This document shows, one piece after another, positions 43,909-58,470 of a stretch of 64,000 nucleotides of DNA. The notes below the pieces were generated by a model. It was not told the DNA's origin. It ran no database searches and worked only from the letters and a program-made list of their open reading frames with translations. The position numbers and the translations under genes were made by a program. The DNA is from Ciona savignyi (lineage: Eukaryota > Chordata > Ascidiacea > Phlebobranchia > Cionidae), in contig CH003126.1 of assembly GCA_000149265.1 (NCBI GenBank), positions 88,098-152,097 on the forward strand. Reading direction: 5' to 3'. Positions within the stretch are counted from its first letter, which is position 1. Each line of letters starts with the position of its first letter.

Positions 43909-46625
43909 ATGGCCAATTCTTGGATTCTTCTCGGTTTATTATTTGTAATCGCAGTTAAAATAATTTGAATCCTCTCTATTAATTTCTGTGCGACTTTCTT
44001 GTTAAAATTATAGTTTCATTGAAACATATCGCAGAGCTGTGTTGTTTTTGTTTATAGTACGCCAATACCGCCAATATATGTTGTCAACCGACATTTTGTC
44101 CAACGGTCCTGGGTATCTTCCGTTAAGGTTAGCATAACTGCAAATGGTAAACCACCACCCGCCGTTAGTTGGTTGAGGACAATCCCAGTGAAATGTTTTA
44201 TCATCTTGTATATGGTCAAACGTGGAAAATGTCTCCCCGCTGAAAGGGTCAAGCACCACTGCGTTGCCGGTCCTTTTACCGAGATCTTTAACGACTCGGT
44301 AATTGTATTTGCCGCCATATAGAGTAAATCTATGGTAAACTGCAAATGCACGAAACCCACCCCATCCTTCCATATCTATTCGGAGAGTTGGAGGGATTGT
44401 CGAATACCGTTGATCAACTGCAAGAATTTTTTGTTTGGTCATCAAATAGATGTTTTCCAACCCAGCCCAATATTCTCCATTAGGATTGCCAAAGCCGGTT
44501 ACATAACTTTCCCATCCTCTGAGAAAGTTTATTCTACCATCCATCCTTTTTTGAACGGTAATATAAACATTTTTATTACTTCGGTAACCTGCGTTTGGCA
44601 TAACACAGTACATGTTAATAAAGCGGTATCCTGTATTGAGCCAAATAGGGAATACCGCACTTTTCAACCAGCCAGATGTTTGGATGGTCATGCAATCTGT
44701 GATTAAAGAACGTTAGGAAAAACTATCTTTTATGTAAACTATATGGCTACTCACCTGTGTGTACATATCCATGGGCATAGGGTGGTTTAAATAAGGTTTT
44801 ATTTTTTGTAGGAATTGCCGGAACTGTGGGATTAGATACAAATCTATTTTTCTGCATGCATCTAAGTCTCAATTGATCTGCTAATTTGCGAAGTTGCCAT
44901 GTCTTTCCAGCTATGTCAAACAATTTTATTTCTAAATTACTAACTTTCTTTTGAGTTGCTGTTTCCTTTTTGGCAAGCTTACGGTGCAGACACGCTTGAA
45001 TAGCAGACAGCAGGACACAAGTATAGTAAATGTGTATTCTCATTTTGAATTATAAAGGCACTTTCAATGAAAGTGGCATATTCAGTAAAGGCACAGGCGA
45101 GATTCGTATTCCCATGTCAGAAGAATGCAATGAAAACAGCCCATTGACCAACATTGAAAACGATACTGAGGTTAATTCAATTAATGTTTCTTTTGATAAA
45201 AATTTAATGGTAGGAGAGAATTAGGCAACTATTGAATTATTTAATTGTATACTCGTAAACAGTTGCTCAAAAGCATTGTAACTGTTAAATCTGCGAACGA
45301 ACCGAAAAACCCATGTACCCACCGTAAAAAATCTCTACTGACTTTGACGGATCGTTTTAGCATTTCTATTATTCTTGAGTGTGAGTGAATGTACAGATGT
45401 ATAACATTTATTTAAATTATTTAGAAACAATCGTCGATTTATCCCCTTAACATATTCTATCAGTTAAAGAAATATTACAATGCACCTTAAGATTGATAAC
45501 ATCGAACTAATAAATTCATCTCAAGTCATCTGCAACGTTCTATTTAGCGATGGCACCAATAAACCTGTTTCAGCGAACTTTAAATCATTCTTTCAAACGT
45601 TTAAATAAAAAACAGGCCTCTTAGGTATTGAGTAATCATGTTCGGGTCAGTATAACAAACATATGTCATCTAGTTTGTATGGTAAGGTGGATAGTGTGCT
45701 AACATTGAATGAACTAACAATTATACATCTACCACCTGCAATTACATTTGAAGTCACTCAAACAGTTAGATTCCAACACATATACCAATATCCTGTCGAG
45801 TGTTGCTTAGTTACTGGGCAGCATCGAATTATAAAGCATTTGGGGTCATATCAAGAAGATAAATTATTTAAATAAAGAGCACGTTCAAGTGGATTTTAAA
45901 ATTACAACAAGCATGCAATTCAATATTGGCCCTAAAGTTCACCTAGTAATACCTCTCATGCAAAATAATGTTTCCTCGGTTGAATACAAATAGAAATGTG
46001 GGTTAACCAGGAATTAACTGGTATAAACGTCACAACCGATGGAAACATGGACATAAAGATAAGTTGTGTCGTTTTCAGTTGTGCTGGTAAATCTCTTGTT
46101 AAATTTGAGTGGAAATGTTTAAAACTTACAACAGCTTCAGAACAACAACGACCCAAAAATGAAGTTAAATTGAAAGGAAGTACTTACAACAATGAAATTA
46201 TAGTTCAAAACAGTGATTTGAAACCAGGATTGTATGTAATGCAGCTTGAGGTGGCTACCCGTGACGTAGAAGATAAGCAGCTAACCGGAAAAGCGAGAGA
46301 TTTCAGTTTGATCGAAGTTCCCACGAGAAAGCTGGATATTCTTATCAAAGGAGGCAACAAGCGAAACCTCGGTTAGTAATTTGTTGGCTATGTGCGGTAA
46401 ATAAATATATTGCATAAAACGCTCTACCTTCTATTTTTAATATTGATTTAATAACATATTTAAAAAATTAAACAGATAATCATACTGCAATCAAATTTGA
46501 AGCAGCAATTTATATATATTTTTTACATTTAGATCGATGTTTGCTATCAAAGAGCAGAAGTTGAAGAATCTAAACAATCCACAAGAACGAGAAGAATATA
46601 TTCAACTAATGAAGAACCAAACAAA
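43909..46625 (+). pseudogene. Truncated s-Themis-type receptor of second cassette
   Basis: Exon 1 survives at 43909-43953 (signal-like MANSWILLGLLFVIAV), again followed by an antisense fibrinogen gene. Exon 2-like sequence begins about 45056 (FNESGIFSKGTGEIRIPMSE). Exon 3-like text follows at 45262-45390 (CSKSIVTV...LLTLTDRF) and exon 4-like text at 45480-46373, interrupted by stops near 45390, 45606, 45872 and 45992. About 190 codons are deleted inside exon 4 (near 46040). The last part, to the donor after KGGNKRNLG, is very close to the intact gene. Exon 5 starts near 46483 but breaks at about 46508, jumping straight into the end of the last intron and the last exon (46533-46625). All membrane and channel exons are gone. 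A different allele may carry an intact gene. Confidence 0.85.
44008..45043 (-). CDS. v-Themis: Fibrinogen-like egg-coat ligand, v-Themis type, second cassette
   Basis: Two exons, 45043-44755 and 44696-44008 on the minus strand, close in frame to 325 aa with the same intron phase and first-exon length as the first copy. A signal peptide (MRIHIYYTCVLLSAIQACL) is followed by a lysine-rich helical segment, then the fibrinogen-related domain from DCMTIQTSG, with VQKRMDGRINFLRGWESYV, GFGNPNGEYWAGLENIYLMT, LRIDMEGW, CPQPTNGGWWFTICSYANLN and GRYPGP. The first exon is strongly diverged from copy 1 while structural motifs of the domain are kept. It lies between exon 1 and exon 2 relics of the broken receptor, so it keeps the nested antisense layout. 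It appears intact although its partner receptor is not. Confidence 0.88.
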
Positions 46626-49290
46626 TAAAACATATATCACAAAAATAAATCATTTTAAACAATCTGATTCACAGGAATTTTCAGAACACTGATACCACCG
46701 CTATTGGTGATCAGCTCTTCCATTGCGCTTTTTTAAAAGAGTGTAGGCCTATAGGCTATTTTAATGAAATTTCAACCCAGTTTTACAACTTTTTGAATCC
46801 TCGCGGTATCTGTCTACTATCTAAACGCACATCGCAAATTCGACAAACAAAAAATTGCGACCATGTTTGATTTATATATTGATACCATAGTGTCTTACAA
46901 TTTTGTTTGTGTTTAACCTTGTACATGCATGTATTACAAACCACTATTGGCCCCAAAATTCGTAAATGTAATTTTTGGTCAGTTACTAGCCTACATTAAA
47001 ACATTGACATAAATATTTAAAAGTACAGAGGCAAAACAAAACTGAAAAACTACAACAGTTAAAAGACCTCAGTAAATATAAGATAGGATATTCATACTTA
47101 ACCCCGAGAATGGGAAAACCAAGGGGATTAACACACGGACAATCGTCAGATCACCTCGCGCCCATCGTCGGGTTACCGGAGCTATTGCAGTGTGTTGTAT
47201 ATGATAGACACGTTCCTGCATTTTGGTAGAACCCATTAATACGCTGGGTTCAGGCAATGTCCGTAAAGTGCCTTGTCCAAGGACACAACCGATTAGCTAG
47301 CAACCAGTTTCGCATCTGCAACCTTTCGATTAAAAGACGACGCACTTAACCGCTAGACCAACGGGCGGGACGGTATAACGAGGAAAAATCGTCATGGACA
47401 AACCACACTGTAGGAAAATGTTTTAAGTCACATATTTTATCCTATACAATAAATTTGTTTAAACTTTTATGTATATTTATCTGATAAAAATACCTCATAG
47501 TAAAATATCATTTCATTGACCTAAAACTTTTTGCCAAAAATAATCTTTTTTTTTTCTGATTAAATATATACTGGTTTAATGTAAACTGAAGGGAAATAAA
47601 GGACTTAACGCTGGGTTACCAACTGATTGATTTTCTCTTTTTTAAATTACTATTCGATAATTTTAGGTCAATGTTTATTTGCACTTAAAAAAATAAAATC
47701 TGATTATTTCCAAAAAAGACCATTTAAAATAAATGTAGTGTACCACTTTAAATTAGATACACTTTGGATAAGCGTATAATGACATTTGTGTTGTAAAAAC
47801 ATAAACGAAGAGAACAAAGATTTCACTTGATATTTATCTTCGAGTTGATTTAAGTTTAAATCTTAGAAGGTATATGCCAGATATTTTGTATTTTATTTTC
47901 TATGTTCGTCTATGGGATTTGGGGTAAAGTCATTACCGGCCGGGAAGTTAAATGGTTACGTGAGGCTAATAGCGGCGTTGGTTAAGTTAATGGATCGAAA
48001 CCAGCCGCTGGCTTGACTATTAATTTCTTGATAAAGCAAATTGCGTCTATCGCCTGAATCCCAACTGATCAACGGGTTGTACCAATACCAAAGAAACTTT
48101 TTAATCGTATACAATACACTTTAACAAGATAATCCTGTCCGTGATTGCCCGTTCCGTTTGAAAACGCCCTGTTGTTTTCTCACCCAAGAGGTAAAACATC
48201 TCTATGGTCACCCTGTGGTCGCTGCTCAGTTGTTTTGTTAGGAAATATACTGAACTCTGCTTTAATAAATTTAATTAAAAAAGAATGATCAAAAGCCATT
48301 ACATTAAATAATTTCGGACAACAGTAAAATGAGGGAACAAGGGAAATTGCCCCGTATGGAAAGTACGTCAATTTTCGCCGAGATCTCTAGTGTGCACACA
48401 CCAAATATTTAAGTGTGCAGTGTGCAAATGTCCAAGAATGCACACTTCAAGTGTGCACAAAATCTTCTTTTATTACTATTTTGTAAAAATCTTAAACAAA
48501 CATATTATTCTATCCTAAATCTATTGTGTCCATCAGCTAACATATCTATCTACGTAACAAAAACGTACTAACAGTAAATTACCCAAGGTCCAGAGGTAGG
48601 TTTACAGGTTTGTTGGAAATTATACGATGTTTATACTGCCAGCTCACGAACATGTGTGAAATTACCCAAGTGTGCAAAGACGTAGGGAAAAAAAAAACTC
48701 GAGTGTGCAGTCAGCTGCCGTACTTTCCATACTGGGAAATTGCACACTAAAACTTCTAACCCTGTCCTAAACACAACCCAGAACTAACCATAATACCAAC
48801 CCCAATACATTAATTTTTTTTTAGTGTGCAGTTACCTGTTTTCCACAATAATTTTCAAACTTAGGGAATGTATTTTTACTGAACAGTATTAACCGACTAA
48901 TATGATTTTTGATTTACAGCAAATATAACTGCTTTGTAATAAAAGGATTTTTCTCACAAGTTATTAAATGAAAATTGTGTGTGTAAATGCTTTAATTTAA
49001 TTTCTCCACTGGTCTGCACGCAGCCAAGAGGTTGTAGTATCGAAACCTGCTGATGGCTCGACATTGTATCTTTTGAAAAAGCACTTAGTGGACATCACCT
49101 AAATCCATTGGAATAGTGGGTTCTAGTACTTCTAGAAAAACTTATCCTGAGTTTACACACTGCAATAGCTTAAGTAACCCCATAATGTTTTACTAATTAG
49201 AATAATTTATCATGCACGTTATAAGTGAAGGGCATTAAGGGTAAATAATAGGGTGTCAACATACTGGACCACAGCCAATTATTTTAGCTG
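46626..49290. other. Intergenic region, repeats only
   Basis: It holds a full S2 SINE on the minus strand (47078-47372), a degraded SINE-like stretch (47930-48090), a GTGTGCA-rich repeat (about 48390-48840) and an S2 fragment (49018-49190). No gene is seen. Confidence 0.6.
47078..47372 (-). mobile_element. SINE S2, near full length, minus strand
   Basis: On the minus strand the head reads CGTTGGTCTAGCGGTTAAGT (A-box-like) and GGTTGCAGATGCGAAACTGG (B-box-like). The conserved body CTTGGACAAGGCACTTTACG and a TATCCTATCTTATATT tail follow. Other S2 copies or pieces lie at 14040, 20990, 24000, 49018, 51180, 54055, 54890, 55833, 57385 and 62725. The GGGCAAGGCACTT body resembles conserved domains of broadly distributed metazoan SINEs. 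Confidence 0.8.
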
Positions 49291-49294
49291 TGTT
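49282..49294 (+). promoter_or_regulatory. Candidate trans-splice acceptor before AMMECR1
   Basis: ATTATTTTAG ends 8 nt before the start codon (ATTTTAGCTGTGTTATGG). Such a short distance is typical of spliced-leader addition in ascidians, but a 5'UTR intron is equally possible. Confidence 0.35.
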
Positions 49295-51902
<2,608 letters not shown>

Positions 51903-52360
51903 AAGGGTGGTTTGGAGGTTTTATGACAATTTTATTGCTGTAGGAACAGATTATTGGGCCATACAAAAACTCTGGAGCTTTTAATACTTAGGTACCTTTG
52001 TCTTCTCTATATAGGCATATTAGTTCAAACCTTGTTTGAAATTCCAAATTTTGAAAGGGTTTTAGAAAAAAGTCTGATGTTTTAAACTCTTATTTTTACC
52101 TGCTTTCTTTTAAGTGTGACCGACTAGAGTTTCATTTGAACTACAATAATGGTTTGTAGTTAAAAAAGTGTATTGTTAGTAGAATTTCCTATGCTGCCGT
52201 ATTAGAAGAACTTGTTTGTATGGTGCATTGTGCATGTGTGTGCTTCGGAACTTCTATAGTGACTGACTGTTGTTTCACTTTTATTTTGCTCATGAAATTA
52301 TTGATTGTAGCATCGCGTGGAAAACCCACAAGACACTAGACAATTATATGTCACCATTCG

Positions 52361-52366
52361 AATAAA
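52361..52366 (+). terminator. Probable AMMECR1 polyadenylation signal
   Basis: AATAAA lies 459 bp after the stop codon of AMMECR1, with GT-rich sequence upstream and downstream. Confidence 0.5.
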
Positions 52367-52481
52367 ATCTCTTGTAGTACACAAAAGAGTATTTTTGGTA
52401 TTCTGATTCAGTTAGTTATTTTTGATATTCCTAATAGCGTACAAAAATATGTTCTTAGTATTCGTATTTATTTTAAAAATA

Positions 52482-52745
52482 GGACAACACTAAAAAGAGG
52501 AGGGAAAATTTGGTGGAACCCATCATTTCACAAGGGCAACACTAAAAATGAGGAAAAGCGGGAAGAAGGGAAATTGCTCACTTAACTATGGACACAAATT
52601 TTCACACTGCCCTAAACACACTAACCTCAACCTCCGAATTTACCCTCACTCCAACCCCATGTTTAAAATTAACTCTAATGCCTGAATCTTTATTTTAGTG
52701 TACAGTTTCCCGCCTTCCCTCTTTTCCTTTTAGTTTTCCCCGAAA
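52482..52745. mobile_element. Fold-back MITE (family M1) with purine/pyrimidine arms
   Basis: The left arm is AGGGCAACACTAAAAATGAGG-like purine-rich text (a duplicated start at 52482 and 52544). The right arm is TTCCCTCTTTTCCTTTTAG. The interior ...CTAACCTCAACC...CCAACCCC is shared with other copies at about 14270-14380, 23405-23585, 48300-48790, 60935-61135 and 61480-62720. No coding region. Confidence 0.7.
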
Positions 52746-52844
52746 AATAATTTTAGTTCACTAAATCGTTTACAATTAAGTTTTTTGGTAGTCTGAGTAG
52801 TTTACAAAAAGGTATATTTTGTACTTGCTTTCCAAAAAATATTT

Positions 52845-55800
52845 TTAGTATTCTGAATCATTTAGGTAAATTTGAACATTTCCTAATTTACGAAATTTAG
52901 TAACTGGCGTTGGTTTCGGGCCATGATACATTGGAACCCCTGATACAGGGTCGAACCAAGATGTGCTTGATGCCCCTCTTATCGACATAGCTGAGTTCCT
53001 AATGTTGGTTGTGGCGTAGGGTTGGGTTAAATTCATTTCAGCCATGCTTGCAATATGTTGCCGGTGCTTGAGAGATAACAGTATACGAGACTGTCCGCCA
53101 GTTCTGCTGTTTTGGAAGTTTATATAATCCGGGAATTTTGTGTTTAAATCGCTTCTTATGTCGAGCAAAACACTTCCGACCGGCTTCGTTGGTTTTGCGG
53201 AATTCCCAATTACTCGATTCTCTCTCCTGTAATGAAGGCAGCATGTTATAACTTTTAAATGGAGGGTTTTTATCAAATCCACTTAATGTGTTAATAAGAA
53301 TAGTATCGTATACTAAAATAGCAACACTGAGTCTCATCAAAAACTTGTCATTTTTTACCCTAGTTTAAAAAAAAAATTAAGTTATTCATTTTTACCCTAG
53401 TATTAAATAACAAAAAATATTCACAGCACAGGAACAGTGAAATATTGCATAACTAACAATCGTTAAAATATGTCATACAAAATATTTAGTAACTATTTGT
53501 GTCTCATGTGAGCTGAATTACATATCGGTACATAATCATGAAATGACACATTTACTTGTATGCAGTTGGTATGACGTTTTGTATTTTCTTTTCTCTTTCA
53601 GTTTTATTGCTGTAAAAATAACAGAAAGTTAAAATTATTTTTCGAAATATCACATTGGTATAACTTACCTTTTTCTGTCATTTATCTTGTTGATTGATGT
53701 GTTTTCTAAACGTTTTAAAATTGTGTGCTGATTTTCGAATATGATTTTAGTGACGGGTGCTGGCATTTTGTACTCTCTGGGAAAAAACAAACCAAAAATT
53801 CATGAATTAAAAAAATCACTGAAACTCATCACCATGGTAAACAGTTTAAAGTTTATATGCAGACTTTGCACATTGCAAGGTAAGAAACTTCTATCAGAAG
53901 AGAATGGAATACTGTCTATGTTTTTCCGTGGTGAAATGGCTGTCATGTTCAGATAGTTATAACGAGCTCAATGTTAAATCCTTGCCCAATGAGACAACCA
54001 AATAGCGGCTGGATGATTTTAAACTAAAAAGTCTGACCAATCAGTCCTGAGGTTTATTGGGTCGCCTTTCAGCTAAAGGGTTGCAGGTTCGAAACTTGTC
54101 GCTAGCTAGACAGTTGTGTTCTTAGGCAAGGCACTTAATGGACATTGCCTGAACCAAGCAGATTAATACCTTAATTTAAGTGTGCTGGCAGACGTTGTTC
54201 TGCTCCCATTTATTGCTTCTGAATCAGAATTTGTAAGATCTGCAACACCTGAAATATTAAGAATATGAAAGCAAATTTATGAAATATAATTCATGTCGAT
54301 AGTCCAATGAAAATGCATATGATATTAGCGTTTGTTGTCCAAATCATGGGGATAAACATGAGTATCCTATACCAGCTAAATTTTGAAAAATGATAATAGA
54401 CATGCATGATGTAATGCATTTAAAACTTAATGTTAACTATGATTTTGTTATTCCAGAGACTAAAAAAAAGGTTTTTATTCCTGAGACTAAAAAAGGGAGT
54501 GTCAAAATACCTCATTCCACATTCATATCTCAACTAAAGCTGTTACATCTATTTCTCACCTTTGTGGGTTTCTATAGGCGGCAATATGGAAGTTGTGTCT
54601 TTCTTTATTTCTTCTTGGTCTACACTTTCGCCGATTTTCACCTTTTTCGTGATTTCTCTCACAAATTTGCGATCTTCGTGTTCTAGTCTCGGCCTCTTCA
54701 GTTGAACTCCAAGAATCCTTTCTGCTTCGGAGAACTTCACCATTTTGCTCAATTCTTCAGTGTGCAACAAAGATTTTGCTTTTCCTGCAAAAATTAACAC
54801 CTTTTCGTAATTGGAGACTGTAAGTTGTGGATAGGAGGAAGAATATTTTAGTTTTATTCCTGTGAATAATAAAATGAAAGGGACATTATCACATAGGCAA
54901 TCGTCCTATAATAGCGTTATTCCATAGTCAATTGTCAGATTACCTAATGCCCACCGTCGGACTACCAAAGCTATTGCATGAGTTGTTTATGATTGAATAG
55001 ACTTATATTATCAGAAAATTACCTATACTTATGCAATTTTATTAACACGTTAACAGTTTATTTTATGAAGTCGTTTAAATTCAAAACAATCAGTCATTTA
55101 CAATACCTTTTGAAAATGTGTCGGGTAGTTTGGCTAACTTGGGCAGCATGAAAGGTTTTGTGGAACTAATACTTCCATTGATTTGTGATTCATCTTCACG
55201 TGGAATCCCAACCACCAGCATCTCACTATGTGAACGTGATATATTGATAAAAGTATTTTAATTTGTAAGTATCAACATCACTTTATCAACCAAAGGATTT
55301 CAACACTTATGTACGAGATGTATTCTCATGGAAAAGGTTGTGATGTTAACCTGGATTTTGCCAAGAGCTACATACTGTGTTTTCATGGATTGATTTGTAT
55401 CCCCATAGCAGTGAAAGGTAACCCAAGTACAATCAAATACTCTCAATTCCATATAATAACATATTCCATTATGATATCGCATTAGATATCTCTATTTTAA
55501 AGAGATAATATATTTATTAGTACTTAATGTCTTGTGTGACAACTTTTTGGCCCAGCGATTACAGAATAATTTTAAAAAAATGTATCACTCATTGATAGAA
55601 AAGTCCATGTCTTAATGAATTTAAAAAAATTATGGCCAAGACAATTTTTATTTCACAACAACATTTTGTTATTTATATTTTAACCTGATATTATGCGAGG
55701 TAGGTTTGCTTTTCTTTTTCTCCACTCTTCGCTTTGCGAATTTTTCTGGTTGCATCAGATGATTGGACTCCTTGTTTTGCATTATCATGTCCACGCATCG

Positions 55801-58001
55801 CTGTTAAACAATAGAATGCCAACAACCGGTTGTTAGTCTAGTGGTTTATGGCAATGCCTTTTAACCGAAAGGTTGCAGATTCGAAACTGGTCGCTAGCTA
55901 ATCGGTTGTGTCCTTGGGCAATGCACTTAACGGACATTGCCCGAACCCAGCAGATTAATGGGTTCTACTAAATTTATGGAACGTGTCTATCATACACAAC
56001 ACACTGCAATAGCTGCGATAACCTGACGATGAACGCGATCCGACGATTGCCCGTGTTTTAACTCCCTTGGTTTAATCATTCATGGGGATAAACATAAATA
56101 TCCTATCCAACATTGTTACTCAATATATAACAAAGCATTTCTGGAATCCATCATCTTTATATAAAACGAGATATTTTGTGTTTATGTTTCAATATAATTT
56201 ATGACTTGCAGTCTATTATTTAATTTAGTTTTTTGTTCCTTCATTACATTAAAAGAGCTTAGCGCAGTTATGTAAAAAAAAGGAAGCAGTAAAAAATGGA
56301 AAACTACAGTAGTTAAAACACGTCAGTAAATATACCTAGTATCACAGGAAAAAAGTAATACTGCCATTGAATTTTATGTTAAGCACATTATAACAAAGAA
56401 AAATGAGAAATATTGTGACAACAAGGTAATTAATATTGTGTCCCTTTGACCGAAATGTGAGCAATTCAATTTTTAATTAATTTCCTGTGATATTTGGGTT
56501 GTGTGTTATTTTTATCTAAAGGTTGTATTGAAAAACAAAAGAAACAAATGCATAAACATATTTTTTCAATTAAATTGACTCTATTGTTGGTATTTAAAAT
56601 CAAGGTTATATTGGTTAAAGTGTTGTATTCTAAATAAAGCTATATGTAGAAGTAGTTTCACCTGAAATGGAATTCCTTTTGTTGTGTGCCCGTGCATATT
56701 AATGACCTTTGGCATTGTGGGAAAGTACACAACGCCCTGCTTCTGCTGTGCATCTTGCCTTGCTTCCTGCCACCTGTTTATCGTTGTTGTTGAATTTGAA
56801 TATGAAAGTCGAAGTTGGTGTTTTCTACCCTCTTTATTTGATAATTTAAAGAATACACTTAACTTTTGTAAAAACAAAACTGGTCAGTTTAAATTTAGAT
56901 ACAAATTGTAACCTATTGCACATCAACATTATTGTGTGTTGTAAAACGCATTCTCTAAACAAGGGCAGACAGTAATTAAATACATATAGTGTTGATAATT
57001 GTTCCGTAAATTTAGCCCTGCTCTTGCACCAATGTTACAAATTGATTTGTCTGACCCATATACTGGATTTACATATAAAATCATTAAATACAAAATTTAA
57101 TCTTTCAAATCTAAGAGTAAGATGATATAATTTGTAGTTTTACCATCACTTAATCTTTAGAGTACCTTTTTCGAAGACCAGTTTCATTTTTTCCTTCTAT
57201 ATTTTCGTTGTTATTCGTAACAACATTCTTGGACACATAAGTTGGTGCTCTTCGAGGTATGTGATTCGCTTGTATCACTGATCATTTACACAGAGTTAGG
57301 ATTGTAACTTATATAATATAGCCACAACATTACCAAAGTCAATCATAAAATAACCGTCTACTTAGTTTTTGCACAGAATGGTTGTGGGATCGAAACTGGT
57401 TGCGTCCCTGAGCAGGGCACTTATCGAACATCACATAAACACAGTGGATTAATACATTAAACTAAAAAAGTACAAACGTGACAATCATACTCAGCTGCAA
57501 TGTTACTGCTAAATTGACTTAAGCAGAGGCAATTTGATAAATATCGACATATAACCGAGTGAATTATTATGTTCTACTTAAAGATAAGTGAATATCTTAT
57601 CTCATTTATATACAAGACACTGCAACAGCTCCGGCAATCTAATGATTGCCCATGTGATAACACCTATTATTTCCCATTCACAATGAGAAAAAAAACAATA
57701 AAATCCCATACTGGTTCCCCAACAAAATATGTAAGCATGACTGTTATATGAGATCCTTACTTTTAGACGAACTATTAAGTATTAAACACTAACCTCTCTA
57801 CGGACAAATAAACATATAAATTATTGACCGAACCTGGAATTCGTTGATTTGCAAACCCACCATTTCGTTCATAATATCTCGACTCTATTCTATGCAGGAG
57901 GTCCAAACGCCCCTGAAATGCGTTTATTTTAAACTTTGGCGTGCTACCGACCTATTTATACATACCTCGTAGAACTGACTGCGTCTGCTGCTTTCGTGCA
58001 T
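52845..58001 (-). CDS. Unrecognised basic protein, 10 exons, 463 aa
   Basis: Exons on the minus strand that all close in phase: 58001-57966, 57912-57834, 57277-57166, 56824-56662, 55800-55685, 55225-55107, 54784-54560, 53774-53669, 53609-53556 and 53226-52845. Exons 3-4 use weaker sites. I do not recognise a family. The protein starts MHESSRRSQFYE. It has a Tyr/Asn/Arg-rich N-terminal third, a Lys/Arg-rich segment (~157-167), a charged helical middle (KMVKFSEAERILG, DRKFVREITKKVK), and a C-terminal exon with NTKFPDYINFQ, STSWFDPVSGVPMYHGPKP and NVQIYLNDSEY at the end. No signal peptide or membrane segment. The short aromatic-proline motifs recall ciliary/axonemal accessory proteins, but that is only an impression. 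It is convergent with AMMECR1 (942 bp between stop codons) and 469 bp downstream of PQBP1 on the same strand. Confidence 0.8.
55833..56110 (+). mobile_element. SINE S2 in intron 4 of the unrecognised gene
   Basis: A nearly complete copy runs from GTTAGTCTAGTGGTTTATGG (A-box region) through GGTTGCAGATTCGAAACTGG (B-box region) and CTTGGGCAATGCACTTAACG to ATATCCTATCCAACATTG, antisense to the host gene. Confidence 0.8.
57385..57700 (+). repeat. Degraded SINE S2
   Basis: GATCGAAACTGGTTGCGTCC and CACTGCAACAGCTCCGGCAA mark the body of the element, interrupted by about 90 bp of other AT-rich sequence. Lies in intron 2 of the unrecognised gene. Confidence 0.55.
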
Positions 58002-58470
58002 TATTATGAAAACAATTACTGCTTGCAGGGTGAAGACTAAACAACTTTGTGCCACTTAACGGGCGGTGTCATTACACCAGACAAAAGCGTGGCGGACCAA
58101 AATACATGTTGTGGGATCGGGTGTCATATACACCATTAGGAACAATAATCGTGTAAGACAATAGGCTCACTATTGTAATTACAACTTTTTGAAAAGAGAA
58201 CCACAATAAAAACATTTAAGTTTGTGTTTTTTTTTATTACTGGCAGAGTTTATCACTGTAAAAATGAAAAAAATTAAAAAATTCAATTTTTCAAAAATTT
58301 CCTTTCCATTATTTTGCATCACAGAAATTTGAGAAATTAAACTATGGTTTCAAAATGTTTAAAAATTATATTTTTCTGCACTTTTCTGCAAATCAACAGA
58401 ATAAATTGCTGACAAAATGGGTCACAATATCCCAACAACATATCATTTCTCCATGTTTTGTACAAAATGG

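Noticed and set aside
44332-44706. 124-aa plus-strand ORF and 102-aa minus-strand alternative frame (44052-44360)
   Set aside because: Both overlap the fibrinogen-like coding exon in the wrong frame or strand and have no protein-like features.
54390-54686. 98-aa plus-strand ORF
   Set aside because: It overlaps exon 7 of the minus-strand 463-aa gene and a repetitive TTCC(A/T)GAGACTAAAAAA stretch; no family similarity.
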